DNA of 37,104 nucleotides from a virus, in the IMG/VR virus record IMGVR_UViG_3300025395_000017, positions 1 to 37,104 of that record; one strand, 5' to 3'. The notes below the pieces were generated by a model. That model did not search any database and was not told the origin of the DNA. It was given only the letters and a program-made list of their open reading frames with translations. Position 1 is the first letter of the stretch. Each line of letters starts with the position of its first letter. Of this stretch, positions 1 to 7,263 are shown piece by piece. The translations under genes were made by a program, and so were the position numbers.

Positions 1-1094
1 CACCACCAGTAAATAATAATGTCGCTGCATCGCCACCCCCACCAGAAGCAAATTTGGATAGTTCCGCAGCTACAGACAATTCAAAAATGTCTGATGGTTC
101 CGCAACCCCTGTAACAACTACTCCATCATCCACACCACCCGCTCCAGTGACCTCTACTAGCCCTTTTGGTAGAATCACCTTATATGGGTATGAAAAGAAA
201 GGACAAGCTGATTACGACACAAATTCTGCAAACGGAATAGGTATACAAAATATAAAATTAGTTCCCAATACAAGTTTCGCAGTTTCACCAGATATAGAAT
301 CATTATTTAGAGCAAACGGAATTGCACCAAAAGATACCGTTCAATTATCTTTGGGAAATGGAAATATAATATCAGGAACTTGGGATGATCGAACAGCAAA
401 GAATTTATCTGGAAGATTTGATATTTATAGTCCATCAAAAGACTATCCACACATAGATCAACCAGTAATGGGATTTGGGAAAGGGGATGGTGCTATGGTA
501 ACATCCTCTGCACAAGTAATGACAACTACTGATGTTGCTCCTGCTCCTTATGACACAACAAACGTACCAAAAGGGGTATTTTGTATTCCTGCAATTGGTG
601 CTTTATTATGGTGTTTCTTTAGAGAAGGAAACCCACTATTTCCAGTTTATTTTGCCGCATCATATAGAAGTTCAGAATGGAGTGGTGCATACAAATCAGC
701 TAGTCCTGGAATTGGGTTTGATCCTTCTTTAATGGGGAATGATACCATAAACAAAACTAGTTTATTACCAAACAAAGGTGGTGGTATAATTTCAACTGAA
801 GGAAAGGATTTACATGAAGTGTCATTAGTTTCATTTGCTGGAAGTCATTTAAAATTTAGCGAAAACCATACTATGTTATATGCTGCTGATGATTTTCATG
901 CACAAACTGATGGTAATATATTCAATATTGGATTATTAAACAGAGAAACACACACTAAAGGAATTGATAATACTGTAATAAATGGAGATTGTTATATAAA
1001 AGTTGGAAATGTGACGGATTCTAGTGTCCATGATGCAATAAATACAATTGAAACATTAATAGGAGAAATAAACAACGAAATGTTGAAACCATAA
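1..1094 (+). CDS. Baseplate hub spike protein, gp5-like (5' truncated)
   Basis: The frame is open from the first bases, so the gene begins outside the window; the TTG at 54 is only the first possible start inside it. Residue numbers count from that TTG. A Pro/Ser/Thr-rich linker (about 1-37) precedes a domain at 38-128 that resembles 3D/double-psi beta-barrel (RlpA/MltA-like) folds: the pattern AVSPDIE at 76-82, then WDDR at 110-113 and GRFDIYSP at 120-127, with aspartates 111, 112 and 123 as candidate key residues. A second domain (about 155-210) has the hydrophobic P-x-G-x-x-L-W-C-F-F and P-x-F-P-V-Y-F pattern of the gp5/VgrG OB-fold. The C-terminal part resembles the start of a spike stem. 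In T4, gp5 carries a lysozyme; here the 3D-like domain may play the cell-wall-opening role, which is inference. It is followed after 1 nt by the spike-tip gene. Confidence 0.6.
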   Translation, partial: PPVNNNVAASPPPPEANLDSSAATDNSKMSDGSATPVTTTPSSTPPAPVTSTSPFGRITLYGYEKKGQADYDTNSANGIGIQNIKLVPNTSFAVSPDIESLFRANGIAPKDTVQLSLGNGNIISGTWDDRTAKNLSGRFDIYSPSKDYPHIDQPVMGFGKGDGAMVTSSAQVMTTTDVAPAPYDTTNVPKGVFCIPAIGALLWCFFREGNPLFPVYFAASYRSSEWSGAYKSASPGIGFDPSLMGNDTINKTSLLPNKGGGIISTEGKDLHEVSLVSFAGSHLKFSENHTMLYAADDFHAQTDGNIFNIGLLNRETHTKGIDNTVINGDCYIKVGNVTDSSVHDAINTIETLIGEINNEMLKP

Positions 1095-1095
1095 C

Positions 1096-2415
1096 ATGAG
1101 CAATAAAAGAACCATACCATGTCCAAGTTGTAGCGGGAAAATTTTAGAAAACAAAAAAGAAAAATCTTTTTTAGAAATGATGAAAGGTGCAATAAAATCT
1201 CCTGTATTGCTTCTTAAACTCGTTATTACCCCACCTAGACAATCCAATATAATAGATAAAAAGACTATTTATAAAGGTGCTTGCCCTGATTGTGGAGGAA
1301 CGGGAACTTTTATCGATCCTACGGACACTAACCAGCAAGAACAAAAAGCAGTAGAAGTTGCACAAAAAAATGCGTCTGCTGTAATGGACGCTGAAGCAAA
1401 ATTAAATACAGGAGGATTTACCAATTCAAGACATATATCAGTTTTAGGAAATCAGGTTGTAGAAATTGGTGTAGGATTCAATAAATTAAAATCATATGCT
1501 GTAGTTGAAGGCGCAAAACCAGTAAAAGCTAAAATTAATATTGGATCAGGAGGAACGACAGGAGGAACAGCAAAAACAAACCAAATAAATGCGACGAATC
1601 CTTTAGCAACTCCGGGTGGACAATACTATATAAAATGTAGTAATAAGTTTACTCTTGTTGCTGGTGCTCAAGGAATAGAATTGAATACATCCGGCAATTT
1701 AAACATTGCTGGAGGTATAACAAAAATTACTGGTGCTGAAATGAACATCGGATCAAGTATAGGAACAACAACTATAGAAGGAAACCATTTAAAATTAACT
1801 GGAAAAACTATAGAATTAACTCCTGCAAATGGAAGTTCTACTGGTCAAGTGCAAGTAAATGCAACATTAGGTGTTGATGGTAATATGATAGTATCTGGTG
1901 GAGCACATATTGATGGAGAATTACATTTCATTTCTGCTACTACTACAAGACTCGACCCAAAACCTACTAGCTTTGGTGCATTGCCATTTGAAACTACTGG
2001 AAAAGCACAATGGGGAGGAACACCAAAAGAAGCATCTAAATCTGCTATAAAAGATTTACAAACAGTGGTAAAAGAATTTATCAAAGACCCTAGTATGTTT
2101 ATGTCAACTCCAAGAGGAGCAAATATGTTAGCAGAAAGGATGTCGCATATTGCATACACACTATCATCTCCAGTTCCAGTGGGATATGTCGGATCAGGAA
2201 TTTATGGCAATTCTACTGTGTATGTTTATCCACATCATCACACAATGCCAGAAACCGCACACGTTCATTCAATGGATTTACCAAATATTAAATTGTTTGA
2301 TACTGATAAACAGGTAAGAGAACAAGCATCTGATTGCCAAAAACCTCATCCAGTTCCTACCGTTAATGGTGGATTATCAATATTAACGAACTACGGTAAA
2401 AGCATGATAGGTTAA
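1096..2415 (+). CDS. Beta-helical tail spike/tip protein with N-terminal DnaJ-type zinc finger
   Basis: 439 residues. The N-terminus has two CxxC pairs, C9/C12 (CPSCSGK) and C63/C66 (CPDCGGTG); the second matches the DnaJ zinc-domain signature CxxCxGxG exactly. Residues about 170-285 are short, Gly/Thr/Ile-rich strands of the kind found in VgrG/gp5-type triple-stranded beta-helices. A helical stretch (310-350) follows. The C-terminal part is His-rich (H380-382, then HVH at 389-391, H418), recalling HxH iron sites at the tip of membrane-piercing spikes of P2/phi92 type. It starts 1 nt after the hub spike gene, so the two are probably co-expressed and assembled together. A zinc finger on a tail-spike component is unusual; its role is unknown. 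The end shares TTAA with the convergent gene. Confidence 0.55.
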   Translation: MSNKRTIPCPSCSGKILENKKEKSFLEMMKGAIKSPVLLLKLVITPPRQSNIIDKKTIYKGACPDCGGTGTFIDPTDTNQQEQKAVEVAQKNASAVMDAEAKLNTGGFTNSRHISVLGNQVVEIGVGFNKLKSYAVVEGAKPVKAKINIGSGGTTGGTAKTNQINATNPLATPGGQYYIKCSNKFTLVAGAQGIELNTSGNLNIAGGITKITGAEMNIGSSIGTTTIEGNHLKLTGKTIELTPANGSSTGQVQVNATLGVDGNMIVSGGAHIDGELHFISATTTRLDPKPTSFGALPFETTGKAQWGGTPKEASKSAIKDLQTVVKEFIKDPSMFMSTPRGANMLAERMSHIAYTLSSPVPVGYVGSGIYGNSTVYVYPHHHTMPETAHVHSMDLPNIKLFDTDKQVREQASDCQKPHPVPTVNGGLSILTNYGKSMIG

Positions 2416-2843
2416 GAACTAAAAACCCTTACATATTCGTGCATCAGTTTTTTTGTTAATTCTTTCCTGCTATTATCATCATCAATAACAGATTCAGGAA
2501 TACTTGCAATCATCTGTATTAAATTTATATAACCTTTATATTTTTTATCATCATATTTCCCAATATTATTAGTAAATTGTGATTTATAAATATCTTCCAC
2601 TTTTAATTTAGGAGAGCTATATACAGCATTTAACACACTTTGTTGTAATTTGTTCTGTATGTCAACTATATCATCTTTTTTAGTTTCTATATCAAAATCT
2701 TCTGGTATTTCCACTGAGCTTAACATAGGAAATTCATGATTCTCACCAAAGACATCAAGTAACAATTTATCCCAAGGATGTATATTATCTTTAGAAAGAG
2801 TATCAATACTATCATTAATATCTTTCAATTCATTATTATCCAT
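2412..2843 (-). CDS. Hypothetical acidic protein downstream of phoH
   Basis: 143 residues, not recognised. It is rich in Asp, Glu, Lys and Ile, predicted mostly helical, with no signal peptide, membrane segment or Cys pair. It starts 18 nt after the phoH stop on the same strand and is probably expressed from the same transcript. The stop overlaps the stop of the convergent spike-tip gene in the 4-nt palindrome TTAA. No Shine-Dalgarno motif precedes the ATG. Confidence 0.6.
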   Translation of the reverse strand: MDNNELKDINDSIDTLSKDNIHPWDKLLLDVFGENHEFPMLSSVEIPEDFDIETKKDDIVDIQNKLQQSVLNAVYSSPKLKVEDIYKSQFTNNIGKYDDKKYKGYINLIQMIASIPESVIDDDNSRKELTKKLMHEYVRVFSS

Positions 2844-2861
2844 ACAAGTAATTAACTAACT

Positions 2862-3656
2862 TTATATATTATGTTTCATTTTTTCTTCTCTTAATTGCTT
2901 GAACTTTTTATTTACAAACTTACAAATTTCTGATCTTACAATATCATCTTCATCTAACTCCACACAATGAATCCCAACATCTTTAGAATCTTGTGCATTA
3001 AACAAATCATAAACTTCTTGAAATCCAGATTTTCCGTATGGTAGATCACTTTGGTCTGGATCGCCACATAATATAACTTTGGAATATTGTCCGATTCTGC
3101 TCAATAATGTAAATATTTCTCTTACCGACATATTCTGTAATTCATCAGCACATATAAACTTTACAGAAAAATGTAATCCCCGAGCAAAGTTAATAGGGCA
3201 TATAGTAAGTCTATTATCCTTTTCTAATTTAGAAATTTCAGACTGTGACAATAACTCTTCTAATTTATCTCTAAATGGAGCCATATAGTAAGAAACCTTA
3301 TCTGACATACTTCCAGGTAAGTATCCCAATTTAGAATCCGAACTTTCAACTGCTGATCTAACCAAAACTAAATCAGACACCTTTCTTAAATTCAACAATT
3401 GCAATCCCAAATACATCGCCAACATAGTTTTACTAGTTCCTGCAACTCCTTTCATAAACAAGATTTTGGTATCTTTATCTAAGAATATATTTATTATATA
3501 TTTTTGTTTTTCTGTCCAAGGTAATTCTTTAATATTTAAATCATAACTAATTTTAGGACTTTGATGAACATACGGAGAGTTATCCGTTTTTGTTTTATTT
3601 TCTAATGTTTTAGTTTCCGTCGCTTTACTCTTTCGAGCAGATTTCTTGGTAGACAT
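2862..3656 (-). CDS. phoH: PhoH-like ATPase
   Basis: 264 residues, typical for phage PhoH proteins. A basic, low-complexity N-terminus (1-35) is followed by a P-loop NTPase: Walker A GVAGTSKT at 70-77, the PhoH-specific stretch KLGYLPGSMSDK at 109-120, Walker B FICADE at 167-172 and the sensor-like LCGDPDQ at 196-202. PhoH proteins are RNA/DNA-associated ATPases common in marine and large phages; the exact phage role is not known. The 100-nt upstream gap separates it from a divergent small gene. A late-like AATAAATA lies on this strand at 3685-3692, but 28 nt from the start, and no convincing sigma70 pair was found. The 143-residue gene follows it. Confidence 0.92.
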   Translation of the reverse strand: MSTKKSARKSKATETKTLENKTKTDNSPYVHQSPKISYDLNIKELPWTEKQKYIINIFLDKDTKILFMKGVAGTSKTMLAMYLGLQLLNLRKVSDLVLVRSAVESSDSKLGYLPGSMSDKVSYYMAPFRDKLEELLSQSEISKLEKDNRLTICPINFARGLHFSVKFICADELQNMSVREIFTLLSRIGQYSKVILCGDPDQSDLPYGKSGFQEVYDLFNAQDSKDVGIHCVELDEDDIVRSEICKFVNKKFKQLREEKMKHNI

Positions 3657-3756
3657 ATATAATATAAGTTTATTCTTACATTACTATTTATTAAAACTTT
3701 CATAAATTAATACACCAAACAAGAATATTTTATTACAATATTACTAAATAAATAAA

Positions 3757-3915
3757 ATGAGCCTAAAACATCACGAAATAGAAGCAATAGTCGAAGAAAT
3801 TGTAGACTATATAACAGACGAAATTCAAACCCATTTCAGTAAAGAAGCGGATATAAATTATGCACTTGATTTTCTACTAAGCAAAGTAGAAAAATTAGAT
3901 GTTGATGATTTTTAG
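3757..3915 (+). CDS. Small hypothetical protein (52 aa)
   Basis: A short ORF, ATG to TAG, encoding an acidic helical peptide with alternating Glu/Ile/Val (EIEAIVEEIVDYITDEI). It fills the gap between phoH and the next minus-strand gene, ends one base before that gene's stop, and is preceded by TAAATAAATA at 3745-3754, the same A/T element seen before most starts here. Translation evidence is indirect, but the tight packing and motif support a real gene. Function unknown. Confidence 0.5.
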   Translation: MSLKHHEIEAIVEEIVDYITDEIQTHFSKEADINYALDFLLSKVEKLDVDDF

Positions 3916-3916
3916 G

Positions 3917-4480
3917 TTATCCTTGCAAGCCTTGAGTGAAACTTCCTGTCGCTTCTCCTGCTTGTACTGGTTGTCCTGCTATAGGTGGTGCAGTTTGAGG
4001 TTCTTGTGCTAATCCTGCATTATTCGCATTTGGCAACATTGATGGATTCTCTTCGCTTGTGGGTGTTGGTCCCTTTGCTTCTGACTTAATATCTTGCATC
4101 TTTTCAATAACATCATTAATTTGAGATTCTAATTGATCATCAGCAATATCTATAACATCACCAGCTTTATTCAAATTTCTAATTGTTATCTTATAATCAT
4201 TATCCACACGACTTCTAGTAACGGTTATTTGATAAGAAAGTTTTAATGTATCATTTGTCCATAAAAACGCATTGATATCTTTAGATATTGTTGATGGGAT
4301 TTCTATTTTTTTTATTTCTTCTCCAAAATGTTCTTGTAGTTCCTCAAAAAGTTTGTCTGCAACGTCTGAAGTAGTGTTCGCATTAAAATCATCAGGGTTT
4401 GGTATAGCACTATCATTAGCTTCATATATAGCATTAACAGATTCCAAACATTTCTTCAAATACGCATCAAATTTATTCAT
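3917..4480 (-). CDS. Possible head-associated protein with capsid-targeting-like N-terminus
   Basis: 187 residues from the ATG at 4480. A start three codons upstream (4489) is also open, but the TTAAATA element sits only 2 nt from it and 11 nt from the chosen one. The N-terminus is a short amphipathic helix, MNKFDAYLKKCLESVNAIYE, with I-Y-E matching the (L/I)xE cleavage rule of T4-type prohead protease. The middle (about 60-125) is mixed alpha/beta; the C-terminal 55 residues are Pro/Gln/Ala/Gly-rich and probably disordered. Two other proteins in this window have comparable N-termini. It could be a prohead core or internal protein, but that is inference; the family is not recognised. Confidence 0.5.
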   Translation of the reverse strand: MNKFDAYLKKCLESVNAIYEANDSAIPNPDDFNANTTSDVADKLFEELQEHFGEEIKKIEIPSTISKDINAFLWTNDTLKLSYQITVTRSRVDNDYKITIRNLNKAGDVIDIADDQLESQINDVIEKMQDIKSEAKGPTPTSEENPSMLPNANNAGLAQEPQTAPPIAGQPVQAGEATGSFTQGLQG

Positions 4481-4506
4481 ATATCTCATTATATTTAACT
4501 TATGGT

Positions 4507-4514
4507 GATAAATA
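4507..4514 (+). promoter_or_regulatory. T4-late-like promoter element, fibre block
   Basis: GATAAATA ends 13 nt before the ATG of the first PKD gene. It matches the T4 late consensus TATAAATA except for the first base. Confidence 0.5.
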
Positions 4515-4527
4515 TTACAACAATAAG

Positions 4528-5934
4528 ATGATAACTACAGATTTTAATATTTTAAGTGGAGTTACCGTATCCTCAAATTTTCAATGGGGCGGGAGTTATC
4601 CTGTGTTATCGGCTGTTCCTGCTAATACCATATCGAATTATATATCTGGTTATGCTCCTGGATTATCAGTATGTTTTATAAATCAATCAAATCCTGATAT
4701 ATTAAACACTGGAGATGAATTGTATTATACTTGGGATTTTGGAGATTTTTATAACCAATCAACAAACACAATTATCACTTCATCATCTACGAGTATGGTA
4801 TATCATTTGTATACTATGCCTGGGATATATAATGTAACATTAACACAGCAAAAAAAAGTTAAAACCACCACCATACCAAGTTTAAGTGTTAATAATTGTT
4901 TTGGTAGATATTGTATTAACTGGACATGGAACAATTTACAATCTAATAGTGTAAATTATTTAAAATGGAAAGATGTTAGTAGCCAATCCACAGTTAATAA
5001 AACAACAAAATGGGCAGAAATACCAATTTATGGTAGTGAATGTAACAATTCAAATTTCTCACTATATACTTACAATATCACAAAAATATCAGCCATAAAC
5101 GTAATAGAAACGTCTCCTATAGCAAATTTAACAACAATATATACTCCCGCAACAGGAGTCTCACCATTTACTATTGAAATGTCTCCATCAGGAACCATAT
5201 GTGGTAGTTTTCCTATCGAAAAAATAGTTTGGGATTTTGGTGATGGAAGCACACCAAAAATCGTAAGTAGGTATAACACACCGGATTTAACAATATTCAC
5301 CAATACCAACACATTTTCTTCGGACATCAACGATCCTAGAAACTATAACGCAACATACACATATAAAAGAACCGAAATATCAACATTTTATCCCTCAATT
5401 ACTGCATATTGTATGAATACCAATCAAAATAGTATATCACAAACAACTGTGGGGTCAATAAATTTACCATCAATAAGTGCAACACCAATACGACTGCTAA
5501 AAGTAAGAAATGATATCAACGGAAACCTATATGGAATACAAATTGGTAACAACTTCGGATTAGTAACAACATTAAAGAATCGATATATTCCAACCAATTA
5601 TGTAGTATATAGCGATTTGGGATCACCATTCCAGATTATTGTAATTGAAAACCCAATTGCACGTTATGGAACATTAGGAACACAAAAAATAACAAACAAT
5701 ATTCCACCACAAAGAATTAATGTTATCAATAGTAATTTAGGAAATCCGTTTCAATTAACTGTAACAGAAGATATAATTACCGGATATGGAACATTAGGAA
5801 TAGAAGAAATTTACACATACAGCCCACAAGAAATTAACATTATTATATATAGCAATTTAGGTAATCCGTTCCAATTAACTGTAACAGAAGACCCAATTAT
5901 GGGATATAACATATTAGGAGTAGTAAAATTATAA
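4528..5934 (+). CDS. PKD-domain tail fibre/adhesin with three C-terminal 40-residue repeats
   Basis: 468 residues, beta-rich, Asn/Thr/Ser-rich. Two PKD-like domains are marked by WDFGD at 69-73 and 235-239, each followed by a Y-x(3-5)-G/T-x-Y closing strand. Between them, residues 124-172 hold a Cys/Trp module, C-x-G-x5-W-x-W-x2-L, that recurs twice in the 1145-residue protein of this cluster. The C-terminus has three repeats starting at exactly 361, 401 and 441, each with LGxPFQ and GYxxLG. PKD domains are typical of surface adhesins and decorate fibres or baseplates of large phages; this is probably a fibre or baseplate-peripheral protein. It is the first gene of the + strand fibre block, with a late-like GATAAATA 13 nt upstream. 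Confidence 0.6.
   Translation: MITTDFNILSGVTVSSNFQWGGSYPVLSAVPANTISNYISGYAPGLSVCFINQSNPDILNTGDELYYTWDFGDFYNQSTNTIITSSSTSMVYHLYTMPGIYNVTLTQQKKVKTTTIPSLSVNNCFGRYCINWTWNNLQSNSVNYLKWKDVSSQSTVNKTTKWAEIPIYGSECNNSNFSLYTYNITKISAINVIETSPIANLTTIYTPATGVSPFTIEMSPSGTICGSFPIEKIVWDFGDGSTPKIVSRYNTPDLTIFTNTNTFSSDINDPRNYNATYTYKRTEISTFYPSITAYCMNTNQNSISQTTVGSINLPSISATPIRLLKVRNDINGNLYGIQIGNNFGLVTTLKNRYIPTNYVVYSDLGSPFQIIVIENPIARYGTLGTQKITNNIPPQRINVINSNLGNPFQLTVTEDIITGYGTLGIEEIYTYSPQEINIIIYSNLGNPFQLTVTEDPIMGYNILGVVKL
5608..5931 (+). repeat. Three in-frame 120-bp tandem repeats
   Basis: Units start at 5608, 5728 and 5848, exactly 120 bp (40 codons) apart, and the last is cut short by the stop codon. Each encodes (Y/N)S(D/N)LG(S/N)PFQ and GY/RY-x-x-LG. 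Units 2 and 3 share long stretches of DNA, for example around 5757-5772 and 5877-5892 (CAATTAACTGTAACAG), while unit 1 is more diverged. This suggests recent duplication at the fibre tip. Confidence 0.9.
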
Positions 5935-5938
5935 ATAT

Positions 5939-7234
5939 ATGAGTAGTAAAATTACATATTCTACAGTAGCTGCAATCAATCCTGTTAAATTGGGATATGA
6001 ATATTACAGAACCGAACCAACAAACGAAAGTGGTTCTGTGTATAAAGAGGGATATTTTCTTTATAGCTCACCATTTTTTGATGGATTTAAAGATTTCACA
6101 ATAAACAAAGGAAATGCATTATTATTAACTGATGCGATTTCTTTAACTTCTTTATTTGTTAATGATACATTTTTAGTAGATGATTTACTATTCGCTTCGG
6201 TTATTAAAATATCTCCTAGGAATTCTTCCAACAATTATGCAGCAGAAAACCAAAAACATCAAATAATTCTATCAAATTCTCCTCAAAATTTTGAATTGAA
6301 AAAAATTGATAATAATACCACATTTATAATCACAAACGAAAAATATTTACAAATATCACCAAATTATCCATATGAAATAACCACAAGCACAGAAGGAATA
6401 CCAGATTCTGAATTATATTTAAGAACATTCAATTATTACTATAATAATGGATTTATAACATTCTCCATACTAACACCAGAAGGATATCGTTATTTAAATT
6501 TCGGAACTGATGGTATTCTACGAGCTACTGGTGTTGCTTTTAACGAAAATGACATCAACGGATATTTATTAGCAATTATCAGCAACACACAAAAAACAAA
6601 CACATCAATAAACGCTAGTAATTATTTTAGAAATGATTGGATTCGATATTTCATGGATTTAAAAGACAATACAAACAATAAAAACACAAAAATAAATACG
6701 ATAATATCAAATCCTCCAACTAATTATCTCGTTAGCTTTCCTATCAATAACGTGACTTCTACCAATGAAGTAAATATAAATATCGCAAACTTAAAAACTA
6801 ATTATACACCAACAGGTGCCAATGGTATAGAAATAGAACAAAGTAATTTAGTAGGATATTTATCATCAATTTATATGATATCCGATTATAGTGCTTCAAC
6901 AAATGATTTTAGTGATAATAATGGATTTTCTACTATCGGACAACTACCTGTACAATACAATAGAACATTGTATACAAATCCATATACTTATGATGTGATA
7001 GCAACAGTTTCTTATACGAGTATTGATGATTGTTTGATGATAAACGACTCTCCTGTTGGAACCCCCATAAATATTACATGGGGATCATACATATATAGGG
7101 GATATACATTACCACCATCAGGATATTCATTCTCTTTATCTGCATCAGAAACTTTTAGTATAGGCATTGGAAATTTGGTAGATAGATATGTCGGTATAAC
7201 TGGAGGTACGGTGAAATTTATTCATAACATTTAA
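5939..7234 (+). CDS. Structural (tail fibre/baseplate) protein, unknown family
   Basis: 431 residues, not assigned to a named family. It is Asn/Tyr/Thr/Ser-rich and predicted all-beta, with no membrane segment or signal peptide. A central stretch (about 120-215) has the texture of a beta-trefoil-like or carbohydrate-binding fold, with repeated aromatic patches such as YLQISPNYPYEI and GYRYLNFGTDG. It starts 4 nt after the preceding PKD gene, and the TATAAATA at 5930-5937 overlaps that gene's stop codon. Its place between two adhesin-like genes suggests a fibre or baseplate-attached component. Confidence 0.5.
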   Translation: MSSKITYSTVAAINPVKLGYEYYRTEPTNESGSVYKEGYFLYSSPFFDGFKDFTINKGNALLLTDAISLTSLFVNDTFLVDDLLFASVIKISPRNSSNNYAAENQKHQIILSNSPQNFELKKIDNNTTFIITNEKYLQISPNYPYEITTSTEGIPDSELYLRTFNYYYNNGFITFSILTPEGYRYLNFGTDGILRATGVAFNENDINGYLLAIISNTQKTNTSINASNYFRNDWIRYFMDLKDNTNNKNTKINTIISNPPTNYLVSFPINNVTSTNEVNINIANLKTNYTPTGANGIEIEQSNLVGYLSSIYMISDYSASTNDFSDNNGFSTIGQLPVQYNRTLYTNPYTYDVIATVSYTSIDDCLMINDSPVGTPINITWGSYIYRGYTLPPSGYSFSLSASETFSIGIGNLVDRYVGITGGTVKFIHNI

Positions 7235-7247
7235 TCAAAATTTCATC

Positions 7248-7255
7248 TATAAATA
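7248..7255 (+). promoter_or_regulatory. T4-late-like promoter element
   Basis: Exact TATAAATA, 8 nt before the ATG of the LamG/propeller gene. The intergenic gap is only 29 nt, so the motif is conspicuous. Confidence 0.55.
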
Positions 7256-7263
7256 TTAATAGT

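Noticed and set aside
5608-5931. CRISPR-like array
   Set aside because: The 120-bp repeats are in frame, contiguous, and encode conserved protein motifs; no spacers are present.
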